Shown here in pieces: positions 1-7,423 of a DNA stretch of 12,244 nucleotides. Source of the stretch: Peptostreptococcaceae bacterium. Its GTDB lineage: Bacteria > Bacillota_A > Clostridia > Peptostreptococcales > Acidaminobacteraceae. Each line of letters begins with the position of its first letter. Position 1 is the first letter of the stretch. The notes under the pieces are model-generated. The model saw only the letters and a list, made by a program, of their open reading frames with translations. It was not told the origin of the DNA and did no database searches. The stretch lies in NCBI GenBank assembly GCA_013619035.1, contig JABXKX010000634.1:1-12244 (forward strand), written 5' to 3'. The translations under genes and the position numbers were made by a program.

Positions 1-203
1 GGTCCAGAATATCATCCACATTGTCGCTTTTTGTGAGCATGAATAAGTAACCGTTTTCGGTGTTTCCAATCCATGGGATGAATTCCTGTCCTGAACGTGT
101 CAGGTGTTCCATTGAAAGAGAATCTGCAAGTTCACCGCTGTTGAAAATAACTGGGTCTTGGGTTTGTATGAGCCTTTTGTAAAGCTGTTCTTTTAAGAGG
201 ACT
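1..203 (-). other. Higher-GC segment with an open minus frame, foreign to the cob operon
   Basis: This stretch has about 43% G+C (77 of 180 bases) against about 28-35% in the neighbouring cob genes. On the minus strand one frame is open from base 232 to the window edge at base 2 (77 codons). Its downstream part reads like real protein: QDPVIFNSGELADSL, then RSGQEFIPWIGNTENGYLF, then SDNVDDILD. No ribosome binding site or convincing start is visible; the first ATG in the frame is at 110-112. I do not recognise the family. The segment replaces the region where the second half of the PLP-dependent decarboxylase should lie, so it is either a fragment of an unrelated gene brought next to cobD by rearrangement or a misjoined contig end. 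Confidence 0.4.
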
Positions 204-668
204 ACCTTTTGGATTATTTGGATTACAGATAATCACAGCATCTACTTGATCTGAAAACGACTCAATTAAATGATCTATATCTAAAGTCATATCATTCATT
301 TTATAGTAACAGATTTCTGTCTGATATTTAGAAAAAGCTCTTTCGTATTCCACAAATGTTGGAACTGGAATAACCAGTTGTTTTGCTTTCAAATGTTCTG
401 CCAATAAAAATATGCATTCAATCGCACCATTCCCTAAAACAATTTGATCTTCTGATATATTCTCAAATGTTGAAATGGCTTCTTTCAAATCCATATAATT
501 GGGATCCGGATAATTTAATACTTTGTCAAACATCGAAGGTATGGCTTCTTTTACAACATCTGATAATCCAAAAGGATTGATGTTGGCACTAAAGTCTATT
601 ATATCTTCAACATTTATTTGATGTTCTTTTGCAAACTTATATACATTACCACCATGTTTTTTTATCAT
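132..668 (-). pseudogene. cobD: Threonine-phosphate decarboxylase (CobD-type PLP enzyme), 3' half lost
   Basis: The family decarboxylates L-threonine O-3-phosphate to (R)-1-amino-2-propanol phosphate, the side chain that CbiB attaches to adenosylcobyrate. The 178 visible residues match the N-terminal half of a fold-type I aminotransferase of the HisC/CobD group: HGGNVYKFA near residue 5, DFSANINPFG at 25-34, YPDPNY at 53-58, LGNGAIECIF at 78-87 and NPNNPKG at 149-155. Soon after that motif similarity ends and the frame stops; family members are about 350-370 residues, so the catalytic lysine half is missing. The start is ATG at 666-668, which overlaps the cbiB stop as ATGA and has a GGGAG site just upstream, rather than a TTG four codons earlier. 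HisC (histidinol-phosphate aminotransferase) is the alternative, but the operon favours CobD. The product should be inactive unless the join is an artefact. Confidence 0.75.
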
Positions 669-1612
669 AACAACTCCCAAAAACTTCTACAACATAACAA
701 AATAAAAAGTCCAATACCAGAAGTTACATACAATAATTGTTTCATTTTATATAAGTCTTCTACATGGATTATTTTATTTTTATCCCCCATCGTCGGTTTC
801 ATAGATACTTCACCAAAGTAACTCGCTTTGCCTCCAAGTTGTATATTTAGTAGACCAGCAGCTGCCGACTCAGGAAAAGCACTATTAGGACTTGAATGAT
901 TGTGTTTATCTCTTTTCAATATTTTTAGCCCATTTTTAAGATTCAGTCTTAAGAAAAGACCTGCGATTAAAATAAAAAGCGCTGTTAACCGCGCTGGAAT
1001 GTAGTTTAAAACATCATCCCATTTAGCAGAACAGTAACCATAATGAGTAAATTTCTCATTCTTATAACCGACCATAGAATCTAAGGTATTCACACTCTTA
1101 TAATACCAACCGAGTGGCGCACCACCGATAACAACAAAGAACATGGGTGCAATCACACCATCTCCAAGGTTCTCAGCAATCGTCTCAATACTCGCCTTAA
1201 TAATATCCTCATCGGTCATAGTTTCTGTATCTCTACTCACCAAATAAGAGATGGCCTTTCGAGCTGCTTTGATATCTCCACTTTTTAATGCTTTATAAAC
1301 CTTCTTTGTTTCTACATCCAAACACTTCGTTGCAAATATTTGATAAATCATAAAAGCTTCTAAGAAGAGCCCTAAAAAGATATGAACTTTAAAAGCAAGT
1401 CTCAATAAGTAAAAGGGTATCATAAAAGATAGACTTGATACAATGATTAAAAGTAACAAGCCTTTAATTTTTTGTTTTTTACCTGATTCTTCTTTCAAAA
1501 GTCGTTTTTCCAATAATAAAATTAATTGCCCTATCCATCTCACAGGATGAAAGAGCCAATAAGGATCTCCTATAAAGAGATCCATTGTATATCCTAAAAT
1601 AATTTGTATCAT
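665..1612 (-). CDS. cbiB: Adenosylcobinamide-phosphate synthase CbiB (CobD in the aerobic nomenclature)
   Basis: This integral membrane enzyme condenses adenosylcobyrate with aminopropanol phosphate (or a related amino alcohol) to give adenosylcobinamide phosphate. The 315-residue product has the usual length. It opens with the family signature DLFIGDPYWLFHPVRWIG at about residues 11-28, followed by hydrophobic segments near 50-90. Further motifs are SRDTETMTDEDI (about 125-136), ETIAENLGDGVIAP, GAPLGWYYKSVNTLDSMVGY and the C-terminal SPNSAFPESAAAGLL, all typical of CbiB. The ATG lies one base after the cbiP stop (TAG-A-ATG), with only a weak AAAGG site, so translation probably depends on coupling. 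Its stop overlaps the start of the broken cobD, the enzyme that would supply its substrate. Confidence 0.95.
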   Translation of the reverse strand: MIQIILGYTMDLFIGDPYWLFHPVRWIGQLILLLEKRLLKEESGKKQKIKGLLLLIIVSSLSFMIPFYLLRLAFKVHIFLGLFLEAFMIYQIFATKCLDVETKKVYKALKSGDIKAARKAISYLVSRDTETMTDEDIIKASIETIAENLGDGVIAPMFFVVIGGAPLGWYYKSVNTLDSMVGYKNEKFTHYGYCSAKWDDVLNYIPARLTALFILIAGLFLRLNLKNGLKILKRDKHNHSSPNSAFPESAAAGLLNIQLGGKASYFGEVSMKPTMGDKNKIIHVEDLYKMKQLLYVTSGIGLFILLCCRSFWELL

Positions 1613-1613
1613 T

Positions 1614-3131
1614 CTACCAGCCTTTTACAATTTCGTATACTTTGTCTATATCCACATGTTTTCTAACCACATCTGCTAACTTTTCATATTCTAATTCTTT
1701 AAAGTCTTCAAAACTTTGAACTTTAGAATCCACACCATCTAAACCTTTTTCAGCTCTGATTTCATTTAAAAAGGCTCTAGTAAACTCAATATCATCAAAA
1801 ATACCATGAATATAACTACCAAAGATTTTGCCATTGTCTGAAATCGCACCATCTAAAATCGATACTTTTTCATCTAGTTGCTCTGTAATTTCTACAAATG
1901 GTTTGGCATGTTCACCTAAAGTCGTAACACCCATATGAATTTCATAACCAGCAATTTCTTTGCCTTTTAAATTAGAAATAAGCTCTGAAGAAATTTGACC
2001 TTTTACTTGAGTCGTTGTTTTCTCAGATTCAAATACGGTATCAATATCTAATAGCCCTAATCCGTGAATATCTGTAATGGCACTCTCTGTATGATCAGGA
2101 TCTGACAATTGATTTCCTAGAATCTGATACCCACCACATATACCAACAATTCGTTTACCTTTTCTTGAAAGGCGAATAATCTGCTCTTCCAATCCAGAGT
2201 TTCTAAGATAAATAAGATCTTCAATCGTATTCTTAGATCCTGGAATGATTAGTAAATCTGGATCACCAATAGACTGACCACGCATCACATAACGTACATT
2301 AACATCTTCTTGTGTTTCAAATATATTAAAATCTGTAAAGTTCGAAACATGAGGTAAATAAAGTATTTCAACTTTTAACAGACCTTCTTTTTCTTGATCA
2401 AATCTAAAACGTTCAGATAAACTGTCTTCATCTTCGATTCTCAAATGTGTGTAGGGTACAACCCCTAAAACAGGTACCCCTGTTAACTCTTCAATCATAT
2501 CCAAACCGCTTTTTAGAATCTCGATATCACCTCTAAATTTATTGATTATCACACCTTTTACACGCTTTTGTTCATCCTCAGTCAATAATTTGATGGTACC
2601 GTAAATAGATGCAAATACACCACCTCTATCAATATCACCAACTAATATAACCGGTGAATCCGATAGCTCTGCCATACCCATATTTACAATATCATTTTCT
2701 CTAAGATTTATCTCAGCAGGACTACCTGCTCCTTCTAAAACAACAATATCATATTGATCCGCTAATTGATCGTATGCTTTTTTGACCATACCTTTTAATT
2801 CAGGTTTAAATTCATGATATTCTACAGCACTCATATTCTTATGTACTTTACCCATAAAGATGACTTGTGCATTCTTGTCTGTAGATGGCTTTAACAATAT
2901 TGGATTCATCAGTACATGTGGTATCACACCAGCAGCCTCAGCTTGTACAACTTGTGCACGTCCCATCTCAAGCCCTTCATCAGTAATAAATGAATTTAAA
3001 GCCATATTTTGAGATTTAAACGGTGCTACAGTATATCCATCTTGTTTAAATATTCTACAGAATGCAGCGGTTAAAATACTTTTACCGACTGATGAAGCAG
3101 TACCTTGTATCATAAGTGATTTATTCTTCAT
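1614..3131 (-). CDS. cbiP: Cobyric acid synthase CbiP (CobQ)
   Basis: This cytoplasmic ATP- and glutamine-dependent amidase converts adenosylcobyrinate a,c-diamide to adenosylcobyrate by amidating side chains b, d, e and g. The 505-residue protein has two domains. The N-terminal dethiobiotin-synthetase-like half has the P-loop GTASSVGKS (10-18), [11 protein letters not shown] (38-48) and [12 protein letters not shown] (132-143). The C-terminal class I glutamine amidotransferase half has [10 protein letters not shown] with nucleophile Cys332 and the YIHGIF motif with His442. Presence of both the cysteine and the histidine suggests an active enzyme. The start at 3131 overlaps the cbiA stop as ATGA and has GGAG eight bases upstream. 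Confidence 0.97.
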   Translation of the reverse strand: MKNKSLMIQGTASSVGKSILTAAFCRIFKQDGYTVAPFKSQNMALNSFITDEGLEMGRAQVVQAEAAGVIPHVLMNPILLKPSTDKNAQVIFMGKVHKNMSAVEYHEFKPELKGMVKKAYDQLADQYDIVVLEGAGSPAEINLRENDIVNMGMAELSDSPVILVGDIDRGGVFASIYGTIKLLTEDEQKRVKGVIINKFRGDIEILKSGLDMIEELTGVPVLGVVPYTHLRIEDEDSLSERFRFDQEKEGLLKVEILYLPHVSNFTDFNIFETQEDVNVRYVMRGQSIGDPDLLIIPGSKNTIEDLIYLRNSGLEEQIIRLSRKGKRIVGICGGYQILGNQLSDPDHTESAITDIHGLGLLDIDTVFESEKTTTQVKGQISSELISNLKGKEIAGYEIHMGVTTLGEHAKPFVEITEQLDEKVSILDGAISDNGKIFGSYIHGIFDDIEFTRAFLNEIRAEKGLDGVDSKVQSFEDFKELEYEKLADVVRKHVDIDKVYEIVKGW

Positions 3132-4501
3132 TGTTTTTTCTCCATTTTATATGTTTTACAACTGTTTAAAAAACCTTTTGCAACCTCTAAATTACTATAG
3201 AAATGTATATGAGGGTATCCCCCTAAACAATTATACTTCATATAGCCACATTGCCAAGTTTTCTGTTCGAGTTTTCTTTCTTTTTTAATGTCATACATTT
3301 TTGCATCTGAAGTACTATCAACAACAACCGAACGATGAAATTCATGTGCTTTAAAAGATAATCCTTTGTCACCAATAACCGTATCACCATTCAAAGAAAC
3401 ATTGACATATCCAAATCGTTGTAATCTTTTAGTCATTTCAGATGTATTATCAAAGATACCTAACATCTCATAAGACTCACCTTCTAAGGTTTTGATTGAC
3501 GATGTTAAATACATCAGTCCACCACATTCTGCATAAGTCGGTAAGCCTGCCTCTATAACAGTTTTCATAGATTTCTTCATGGTTATATTCTCTGAAAGTT
3601 CTTTTGCAAACACTTCTGGGAAACCACCACCAATATAGAGCCCATCTAATCCTTCAGGTAATGCTTCATCCTTTATCGGACTAAACCGAACAAGTGTACA
3701 CCCCATATCTTCTAATAACTCTAAATTATCTTGATAATAGAAATTAAATGCCGAATCATATGGCACTCCAATTCTAAGATTATATTCTGAGTTATTTTCT
3801 ATTATAGAGTCATGTATATAAGCAGTTTTAGCAATCGAAAGTAACACATCCAAATCTACAGTTTCTTCAATCATAGCTGCAACTTCATTTATTTTATCAT
3901 CTAAAGCATCTACTTCAACACTTGGAATCAATCCCAAATGGCGACTCTTTAAAGAAATATTTTCATTTTTAGTCAAATATCCTAAACACGGGATATCCAC
4001 ATGATACTCAATTGCTTCTTTAATCAATTGATAATGTGCTTCGCCACTCACTTTATTCACAATAACGCCTTTTACATCAACGTCTTGATCAAACATCTTA
4101 AAGCCAAGCACCATAGCTGCAGCACTTGCTGCTACACCACTACCATTGATTACCAAAATTACAGGTGTTTTTGTCATTTTGGCAAGGTGAGCGGAACTCC
4201 CAATCATAGTTTTAACATCAGCACCATCATACATTCCCATAACACCTTCCATTATAGCAATATCTGCTGATGCAGAATGTTTGCTGATTAGAGAGGTGAT
4301 TACAGATTCTTCTAACATCCAAGTATCTAAATTTCTTGATGGCACACCTGTTGCAAATGTGTGAAAGGCTGTATCAATATAATCAGGTCCTGCTTTATAA
4401 CCTTGAACCTTTAAGTTTCTATTTTTTAATGCTCTCATAATACCAAGTACAACCGTTGTTTTACCAACATCGCTACTCGTACCAGCTAATAAAACCCTCA
4501 T
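3128..4501 (-). CDS. cbiA: Cobyrinic acid a,c-diamide synthase CbiA (CobB)
   Basis: CbiA amidates the a and c carboxylates of cobyrinic acid (or hydrogenobyrinic acid in the aerobic route) with glutamine and ATP. The 457 residues carry the P-loop [10 protein letters not shown] (7-16), [13 protein letters not shown] (35-47), [10 protein letters not shown] (84-93) and the amidotransferase domain from about 243. That domain has [10 protein letters not shown] (287-296), the nucleophile Cys326 in [16 protein letters not shown] (386-391) and [10 protein letters not shown] (428-437) with the catalytic-type histidine. The length is normal for the family. The start lies nine bases after cobC; the cobC stop codon forms part of the Shine-Dalgarno run TAGGAG, which ties the two genes together. 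Being fourth in an operon with cobU, cobS and cobC, it links corrin-ring amidation with nucleotide-loop assembly. Confidence 0.96.
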   Translation of the reverse strand: MRVLLAGTSSDVGKTTVVLGIMRALKNRNLKVQGYKAGPDYIDTAFHTFATGVPSRNLDTWMLEESVITSLISKHSASADIAIMEGVMGMYDGADVKTMIGSSAHLAKMTKTPVILVINGSGVAASAAAMVLGFKMFDQDVDVKGVIVNKVSGEAHYQLIKEAIEYHVDIPCLGYLTKNENISLKSRHLGLIPSVEVDALDDKINEVAAMIEETVDLDVLLSIAKTAYIHDSIIENNSEYNLRIGVPYDSAFNFYYQDNLELLEDMGCTLVRFSPIKDEALPEGLDGLYIGGGFPEVFAKELSENITMKKSMKTVIEAGLPTYAECGGLMYLTSSIKTLEGESYEMLGIFDNTSEMTKRLQRFGYVNVSLNGDTVIGDKGLSFKAHEFHRSVVVDSTSDAKMYDIKKERKLEQKTWQCGYMKYNCLGGYPHIHFYSNLEVAKGFLNSCKTYKMEKKQ

Positions 4502-4510
4502 TTAAGTCTC

Positions 4511-5089
4511 CTAAATGTTTAATGCTTTAAGATAATGATAACGATCAGTATATTCTATGATGGCTACTTTACAATTATCTATACTATATTTCCAATAATG
4601 ATCGAAACTTTCTGATATTTCATGAGCCAAAATACTTCTGATAACACCTGAATGTGCTACGATTAAAAGTTTTTCTACATCATAAGTACGGAGTATGGTT
4701 TGATATACTTCTACTACTTTATGATAAAACCCTCTTAAGCTCTCACCTTCTGGGAATGTATAATCTTCAGTTGTTTCAGACCAAGACTTTACTTCTTCAG
4801 GGTATGACTTTTTTATTTCTTCATAAGTCATACCTTCAAATTTTCCAAAATTCATTTCCATTAAACCGTCTAGTTCAATAATTTTTTGGTCCGTTACCAC
4901 ACGAGCTGTATCAAGCGCTCTAGCTAACGGACTAGATAAAACTACATCAAATTCAGTGTGTTCAAATCTTAAATGTGCGTCCACTGCTTGAGTTTTGCCT
5001 TTTTCAGTTAATGGTGTATCTGTTACACCTGCATACTGTCCATTGAAATTGCCGACAGTTTCCCCATGTCTTAATAAATATACTTGCAT
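4511..5089 (-). CDS. cobC: Alpha-ribazole phosphatase (histidine phosphatase family)
   Basis: This is a member of the histidine phosphatase (phosphoglycerate-mutase-like) superfamily, which removes the 5'-phosphate from alpha-ribazole phosphate or from adenosylcobalamin 5'-phosphate. The 192-residue product shows LLRHGETVGN with Arg7 and the phospho-accepting His8, SSPLARALDTA with Arg57, MNFGKFEG after Glu78, and VAHSGVIRS with His146, the complete catalytic set. The fold is shared with other small phosphatases, so the specific role rests on its position between cobS and cbiA. The ATG directly abuts the cobS stop (TAG-ATG) and its AGGAG site lies inside the last cobS codons. Confidence 0.93.
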   Translation of the reverse strand: MQVYLLRHGETVGNFNGQYAGVTDTPLTEKGKTQAVDAHLRFEHTEFDVVLSSPLARALDTARVVTDQKIIELDGLMEMNFGKFEGMTYEEIKKSYPEEVKSWSETTEDYTFPEGESLRGFYHKVVEVYQTILRTYDVEKLLIVAHSGVIRSILAHEISESFDHYWKYSIDNCKVAIIEYTDRYHYLKALNI

Positions 5090-5824
5090 CTACACTCCTA
5101 AAAATAATACATACAACATCAAATAAAATACTTCACTCATCTCAACGACTGCACCGAGTACATCCCCTGTTATGCCATCAATTTTTGAATAGACATGATA
5201 TCTATAAATTAATGTAAGTATAATAATCATTCCTAATAAAAATAATCCTTCTAAGTAAATCAAATGCATGACAAGAACCAAAATAATTGTAATTACCAAT
5301 TGTAATTTGGTTGTTTTACCAATAAAAAAGCCCCCCATGCCATTGTTTCTAGCATACTTTGAAATCGCTGATAACAACACCACCATTAATCTAGATACCA
5401 CTGGCATCAGCAGTAAAAGTGTTGGTACCATTTCAGGATCTATCGAGATCAATAAAACCATCTTTAAAACAATGTTTACGATTAATATTAAAACACCATT
5501 TGTACCCACTCTACTGTCTTTCATAATTTCAAGCATACGGTCTTTATCTCTATAACTGTACAGACCATCAAAAGAATCTGCTAGACCATCTAAGTGAAGT
5601 CCTCCAGTTATAAATATTTCAAATACGATAACCAATACAGATGCTATCATAATATTGGTTATTGCACTTAATCCTATATAAAGGCCTGCCATTAAAGCTC
5701 CAATGACAAGACCTACTACTGGAAAATATATGATGCCTTTTGAAAAATCTTCCTCTTTTGCATCAATTTTAAATGGCAAAGGTAATTTGGTTAAAAATTG
5801 TAACATTAAGATTAGTCGTTTCAT
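5090..5824 (-). CDS. cobS: Adenosylcobinamide-GDP ribazoletransferase (cobalamin synthase)
   Basis: This polytopic membrane enzyme joins adenosylcobinamide-GDP to alpha-ribazole (or its phosphate), the step that completes the nucleotide loop. The 244 residues are strongly hydrophobic, with about six helices. Family signatures are present in order: FLTKLPLPF near 10-18, the acidic GGLHLDGLADSFDG (74-87), MKDSRVGTNG (101-110), PVVSRLMVVL (141-150) and DGITGDVLGA (216-225). The start at 5824 overlaps the cobU stop (ATGA) and follows an AAGGGG site. CobU makes the direct substrate, so the coupling pairs consecutive enzymes. Confidence 0.95.
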   Translation of the reverse strand: MKRLILMLQFLTKLPLPFKIDAKEEDFSKGIIYFPVVGLVIGALMAGLYIGLSAITNIMIASVLVIVFEIFITGGLHLDGLADSFDGLYSYRDKDRMLEIMKDSRVGTNGVLILIVNIVLKMVLLISIDPEMVPTLLLLMPVVSRLMVVLLSAISKYARNNGMGGFFIGKTTKLQLVITIILVLVMHLIYLEGLFLLGMIIILTLIYRYHVYSKIDGITGDVLGAVVEMSEVFYLMLYVLFLGV

Positions 5825-6387
5825 GATTGCCCCTTTATCTTCATAGGTATACCTGAGATCACACAGTATACTTCATCTGCAATTGATGCAATATATTGAT
5901 TGGTTCTACCAGCAAAATCTCTAAAAATCCTCGCCAATCTATTCTCAGGTACAATACCAGATCCCACTTCGTTTGTCACAAGATAAACCGTCATATCTGT
6001 TTGTCTAAACATTTCAATCATCATTTTTATATCATTATGAATCCGTTCTTCGGTTAAATCTACCGTCTTTTCATCAATACCATCAAAATCTATTTGATCT
6101 TGAAATAAGGTGTTGGTTATAAGTACAGTTATACAGTCTAATAACACCACATCATGTTCATGACTGACTTCATTAATAATCTCATGAACTTGAGTTGGTT
6201 TTTCATAAGTTGTCCAAGTACTTGGTCTCTGCGCCACATGTTTTTCTATTCTACTTTTCATCGCTTCATCAAATGCTATGCCTGTAGCTATATAAGCTGT
6301 TTTTTGATTTAATTTTCTAACTTCAGCTTCTGCAAAAGTAGATTTTCCACTTCTTGCTCCGCCAGTTACTAACACTAGTTTACCCAT
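5821..6387 (-). CDS. cobU: Adenosylcobinamide kinase / adenosylcobinamide-phosphate guanylyltransferase
   Basis: This bifunctional cytoplasmic enzyme phosphorylates adenosylcobinamide and transfers GMP from GTP to give adenosylcobinamide-GDP. The 188-residue form begins MGKLVLVTGGARSGKS, with the P-loop at 9-16. It has RIEKHVAQRPSTW (46-58), where His50 aligns with the residue guanylylated in characterised CobU proteins, LLDCITVLITN (82-92), and the C-terminal signature NEVGSGIVPENR (139-150) followed by RIFRDFAGRTNQ. I chose ATG at 6385-6387 rather than GTG at 6391-6393. The AGGGG site lies seven bases from the ATG but only about one base from the GTG. It is the first gene after the operon promoter. 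Confidence 0.95.
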   Translation of the reverse strand: MGKLVLVTGGARSGKSTFAEAEVRKLNQKTAYIATGIAFDEAMKSRIEKHVAQRPSTWTTYEKPTQVHEIINEVSHEHDVVLLDCITVLITNTLFQDQIDFDGIDEKTVDLTEERIHNDIKMMIEMFRQTDMTVYLVTNEVGSGIVPENRLARIFRDFAGRTNQYIASIADEVYCVISGIPMKIKGQS

Positions 6388-6416
6388 CTTCACACCCCTT
6401 TTTTTGCTCTAATACC

Positions 6417-6445
6417 ATTATAGACAACTCTAAGTGGGATTACAA
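6417..6445 (-). promoter_or_regulatory. Sigma-A-type promoter of the cobalamin operon
   Basis: On the minus strand there is TTGTAA (6440-6445), a 17-base spacer and a perfect TATAAT (6417-6422). Initiation would be near 6410, so the cobU leader is only about 20-25 nt. The promoter lies between the upstream unit's terminator (6489-6514) and cobU, so it probably drives all the cob genes in the window. No B12-box (GCCACTG-like) sequence or riboswitch-sized leader is present. Confidence 0.7.
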
Positions 6446-6488
6446 TCAGTTTTAGCCTTTAAAACTTACTTCAATTAAAGATTATAAC

Positions 6489-6514
6489 ACAAAAAGAACC
6501 CACTAATGGGTTCT
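6489..6514 (-). terminator. Intrinsic terminator after the small membrane protein gene
   Basis: Read on the minus strand, AGAACCCA-TTAG-TGGGTTCT forms a perfect 8-bp stem (6495-6514) with a four-base loop and runs directly into TTTT (6491-6494). It starts ten bases past the stop at 6525. It closes the FtsA-like/DUF2225/membrane protein unit and separates it from the cob promoter. The plus-strand side has no U-tract, so it works in one direction only. Confidence 0.85.
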
Positions 6515-6524
6515 CATAAAAGTT

Positions 6525-6734
6525 CTAATATTTTTTATAATCATCAGTTTCAGATTTTTCAGCTTTCCTATCGAAAATCTGTTTACCAATAACAACAATG
6601 ATTCCCAAAACAATTAGAATTAAAGCCAATTTTAAGATATACGGCATACTTAAGTCAATCATTAACTGATACATACCATATCCAATAAAAATGAGTATAC
6701 CTGTTATAATAGACAAATATCCTATCTTAGCCAT
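6525..6734 (-). CDS. Small two-helix membrane protein, unrecognised
   Basis: The 69-residue product has two hydrophobic segments (about 4-22 and 31-50) and a charged hydrophilic tail ending in SETDDYKKY, consistent with a hairpin inner-membrane protein. I do not recognise a family. The chosen start (ATG at 6732-6734) lies seven bases after AGGAG and overlaps the end of the DUF2225 gene by eight bases. A longer reading from 6764 would add ten highly basic residues but lacks such a site. It is the last gene before a strong terminator, so it belongs to the unit with the FtsA-like and DUF2225 proteins. Possible roles are a membrane anchor or partner for them, but this is only inferred from position. 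Confidence 0.75.
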   Translation of the reverse strand: MAKIGYLSIITGILIFIGYGMYQLMIDLSMPYILKLALILIVLGIIVVIGKQIFDRKAEKSETDDYKKY

Positions 6735-7419
6735 TTTCTTTCTCCTTTTGTTTTTTGAATTCATTTTTAGACATTATCATTTGCTCTTTGATTGAATCAT
6801 TTAAGAATTTTTCCTGTTTGATAACAGGGCTCTTTAAACTTAAAGCAAACCAATCCATTGCCTTTTTATATTGACCAGCTCTTCTATTGAGTTCACCTAA
6901 TAAATATAAAATGGTCAATTCTTCTTTTGGGTTGTCGTCTAAATTCTCAGTCGAATATGCTTTTTCATATGATTCTAAAGCATGCGTTGCAAAACGCTCT
7001 TCCAAACCACTCTCTAGACCTTTATAAAACCAGCTGAGTCTTAAACAAACTTTTGCAATTGTACTTAGTTTATAATGGGTTAAATTATAGTTGATCAGTG
7101 CCAGTTTATGAGCTTCTGCAGCATCGTTAACCGAACGTTCGCCACAAAGATTCTTAGATTTCCATTTAGATGAAATTTTATCTTGAATGACTTTTTTAGC
7201 TGCTTCATTAACATCTTGAAAATCACTTTCAAATCTTGCATGTCCGCAATTTGGACAAACATCCACACCATAAAAAGTCGGATTATCAAACTCATATTCC
7301 GCTCTAAAATCTGTATCTCTTTTTGTAACCTTAATACTCTTAGATTTAACTTTTTTTGTCATGAATTGATGACTACAAATTGGACATGTCACACTTTTAT
7401 CATATAAGTAAATACTCAA
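6727..7419 (-). CDS. DUF2225 family protein (zinc-ribbon-like plus TPR-like helices)
   Basis: The 230-residue protein has two cysteine pairs near the N-terminus, CPIC (12-15) and CPNC (55-58), as in a split zinc ribbon. A helical region follows with AHKLALINY (103-111), LRLSWFYKG (126-134), a predicted TPR-like repeat around SYEKAY and LYLLGELNRRAGQYKKAMDWF (171-191), and a lysine-rich tail. This layout matches the DUF2225 family, common in Bacillota and of unknown biochemical role. The start is TTG at 7417-7419, four bases after the FtsA-like gene. AAAGG lies about eight bases upstream, and no ATG occurs before the first CPIC, so the non-standard start is fairly secure. The weak start may keep it below the ATPase in amount. 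Confidence 0.85.
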   Translation of the reverse strand: MSIYLYDKSVTCPICSHQFMTKKVKSKSIKVTKRDTDFRAEYEFDNPTFYGVDVCPNCGHARFESDFQDVNEAAKKVIQDKISSKWKSKNLCGERSVNDAAEAHKLALINYNLTHYKLSTIAKVCLRLSWFYKGLESGLEERFATHALESYEKAYSTENLDDNPKEELTILYLLGELNRRAGQYKKAMDWFALSLKSPVIKQEKFLNDSIKEQMIMSKNEFKKQKEKENG

Positions 7420-7423
7420 TAGT

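Noticed and set aside
1..203. Insertion sequence end interrupting cobD
   Set aside because: No terminal inverted repeat, target duplication or recognisable transposase residues can be seen in the visible 200 bases, so an IS call is not supported.
4001..4270. 89-codon plus-strand open frame inside cbiA
   Set aside because: It lies antisense to well-conserved CbiA sequence, has cysteine/histidine-rich unlikely composition and no ribosome binding site.
5268..5555. 95-codon plus-strand open frame inside cobS
   Set aside because: It is a shadow of the strongly conserved CobS membrane protein, with no start signals of its own.
6457..6480. CTTTAA...TTAAAG inverted repeat upstream of the cob promoter
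   Set aside because: Six-base arms of A/T-rich sequence with 12 bases between are expected often by chance in this composition.
6388..6524. Possible cobalamin riboswitch upstream of cobU
   Set aside because: The interval holds a terminator, a promoter and only about 20-25 transcribed leader bases; no B12-box or multi-helix structure fits.
7095..7295. 66-codon minus-strand frame inside the DUF2225 gene
   Set aside because: It is an alternate frame of the real gene, which has the cysteine motifs and fits the operon spacing.
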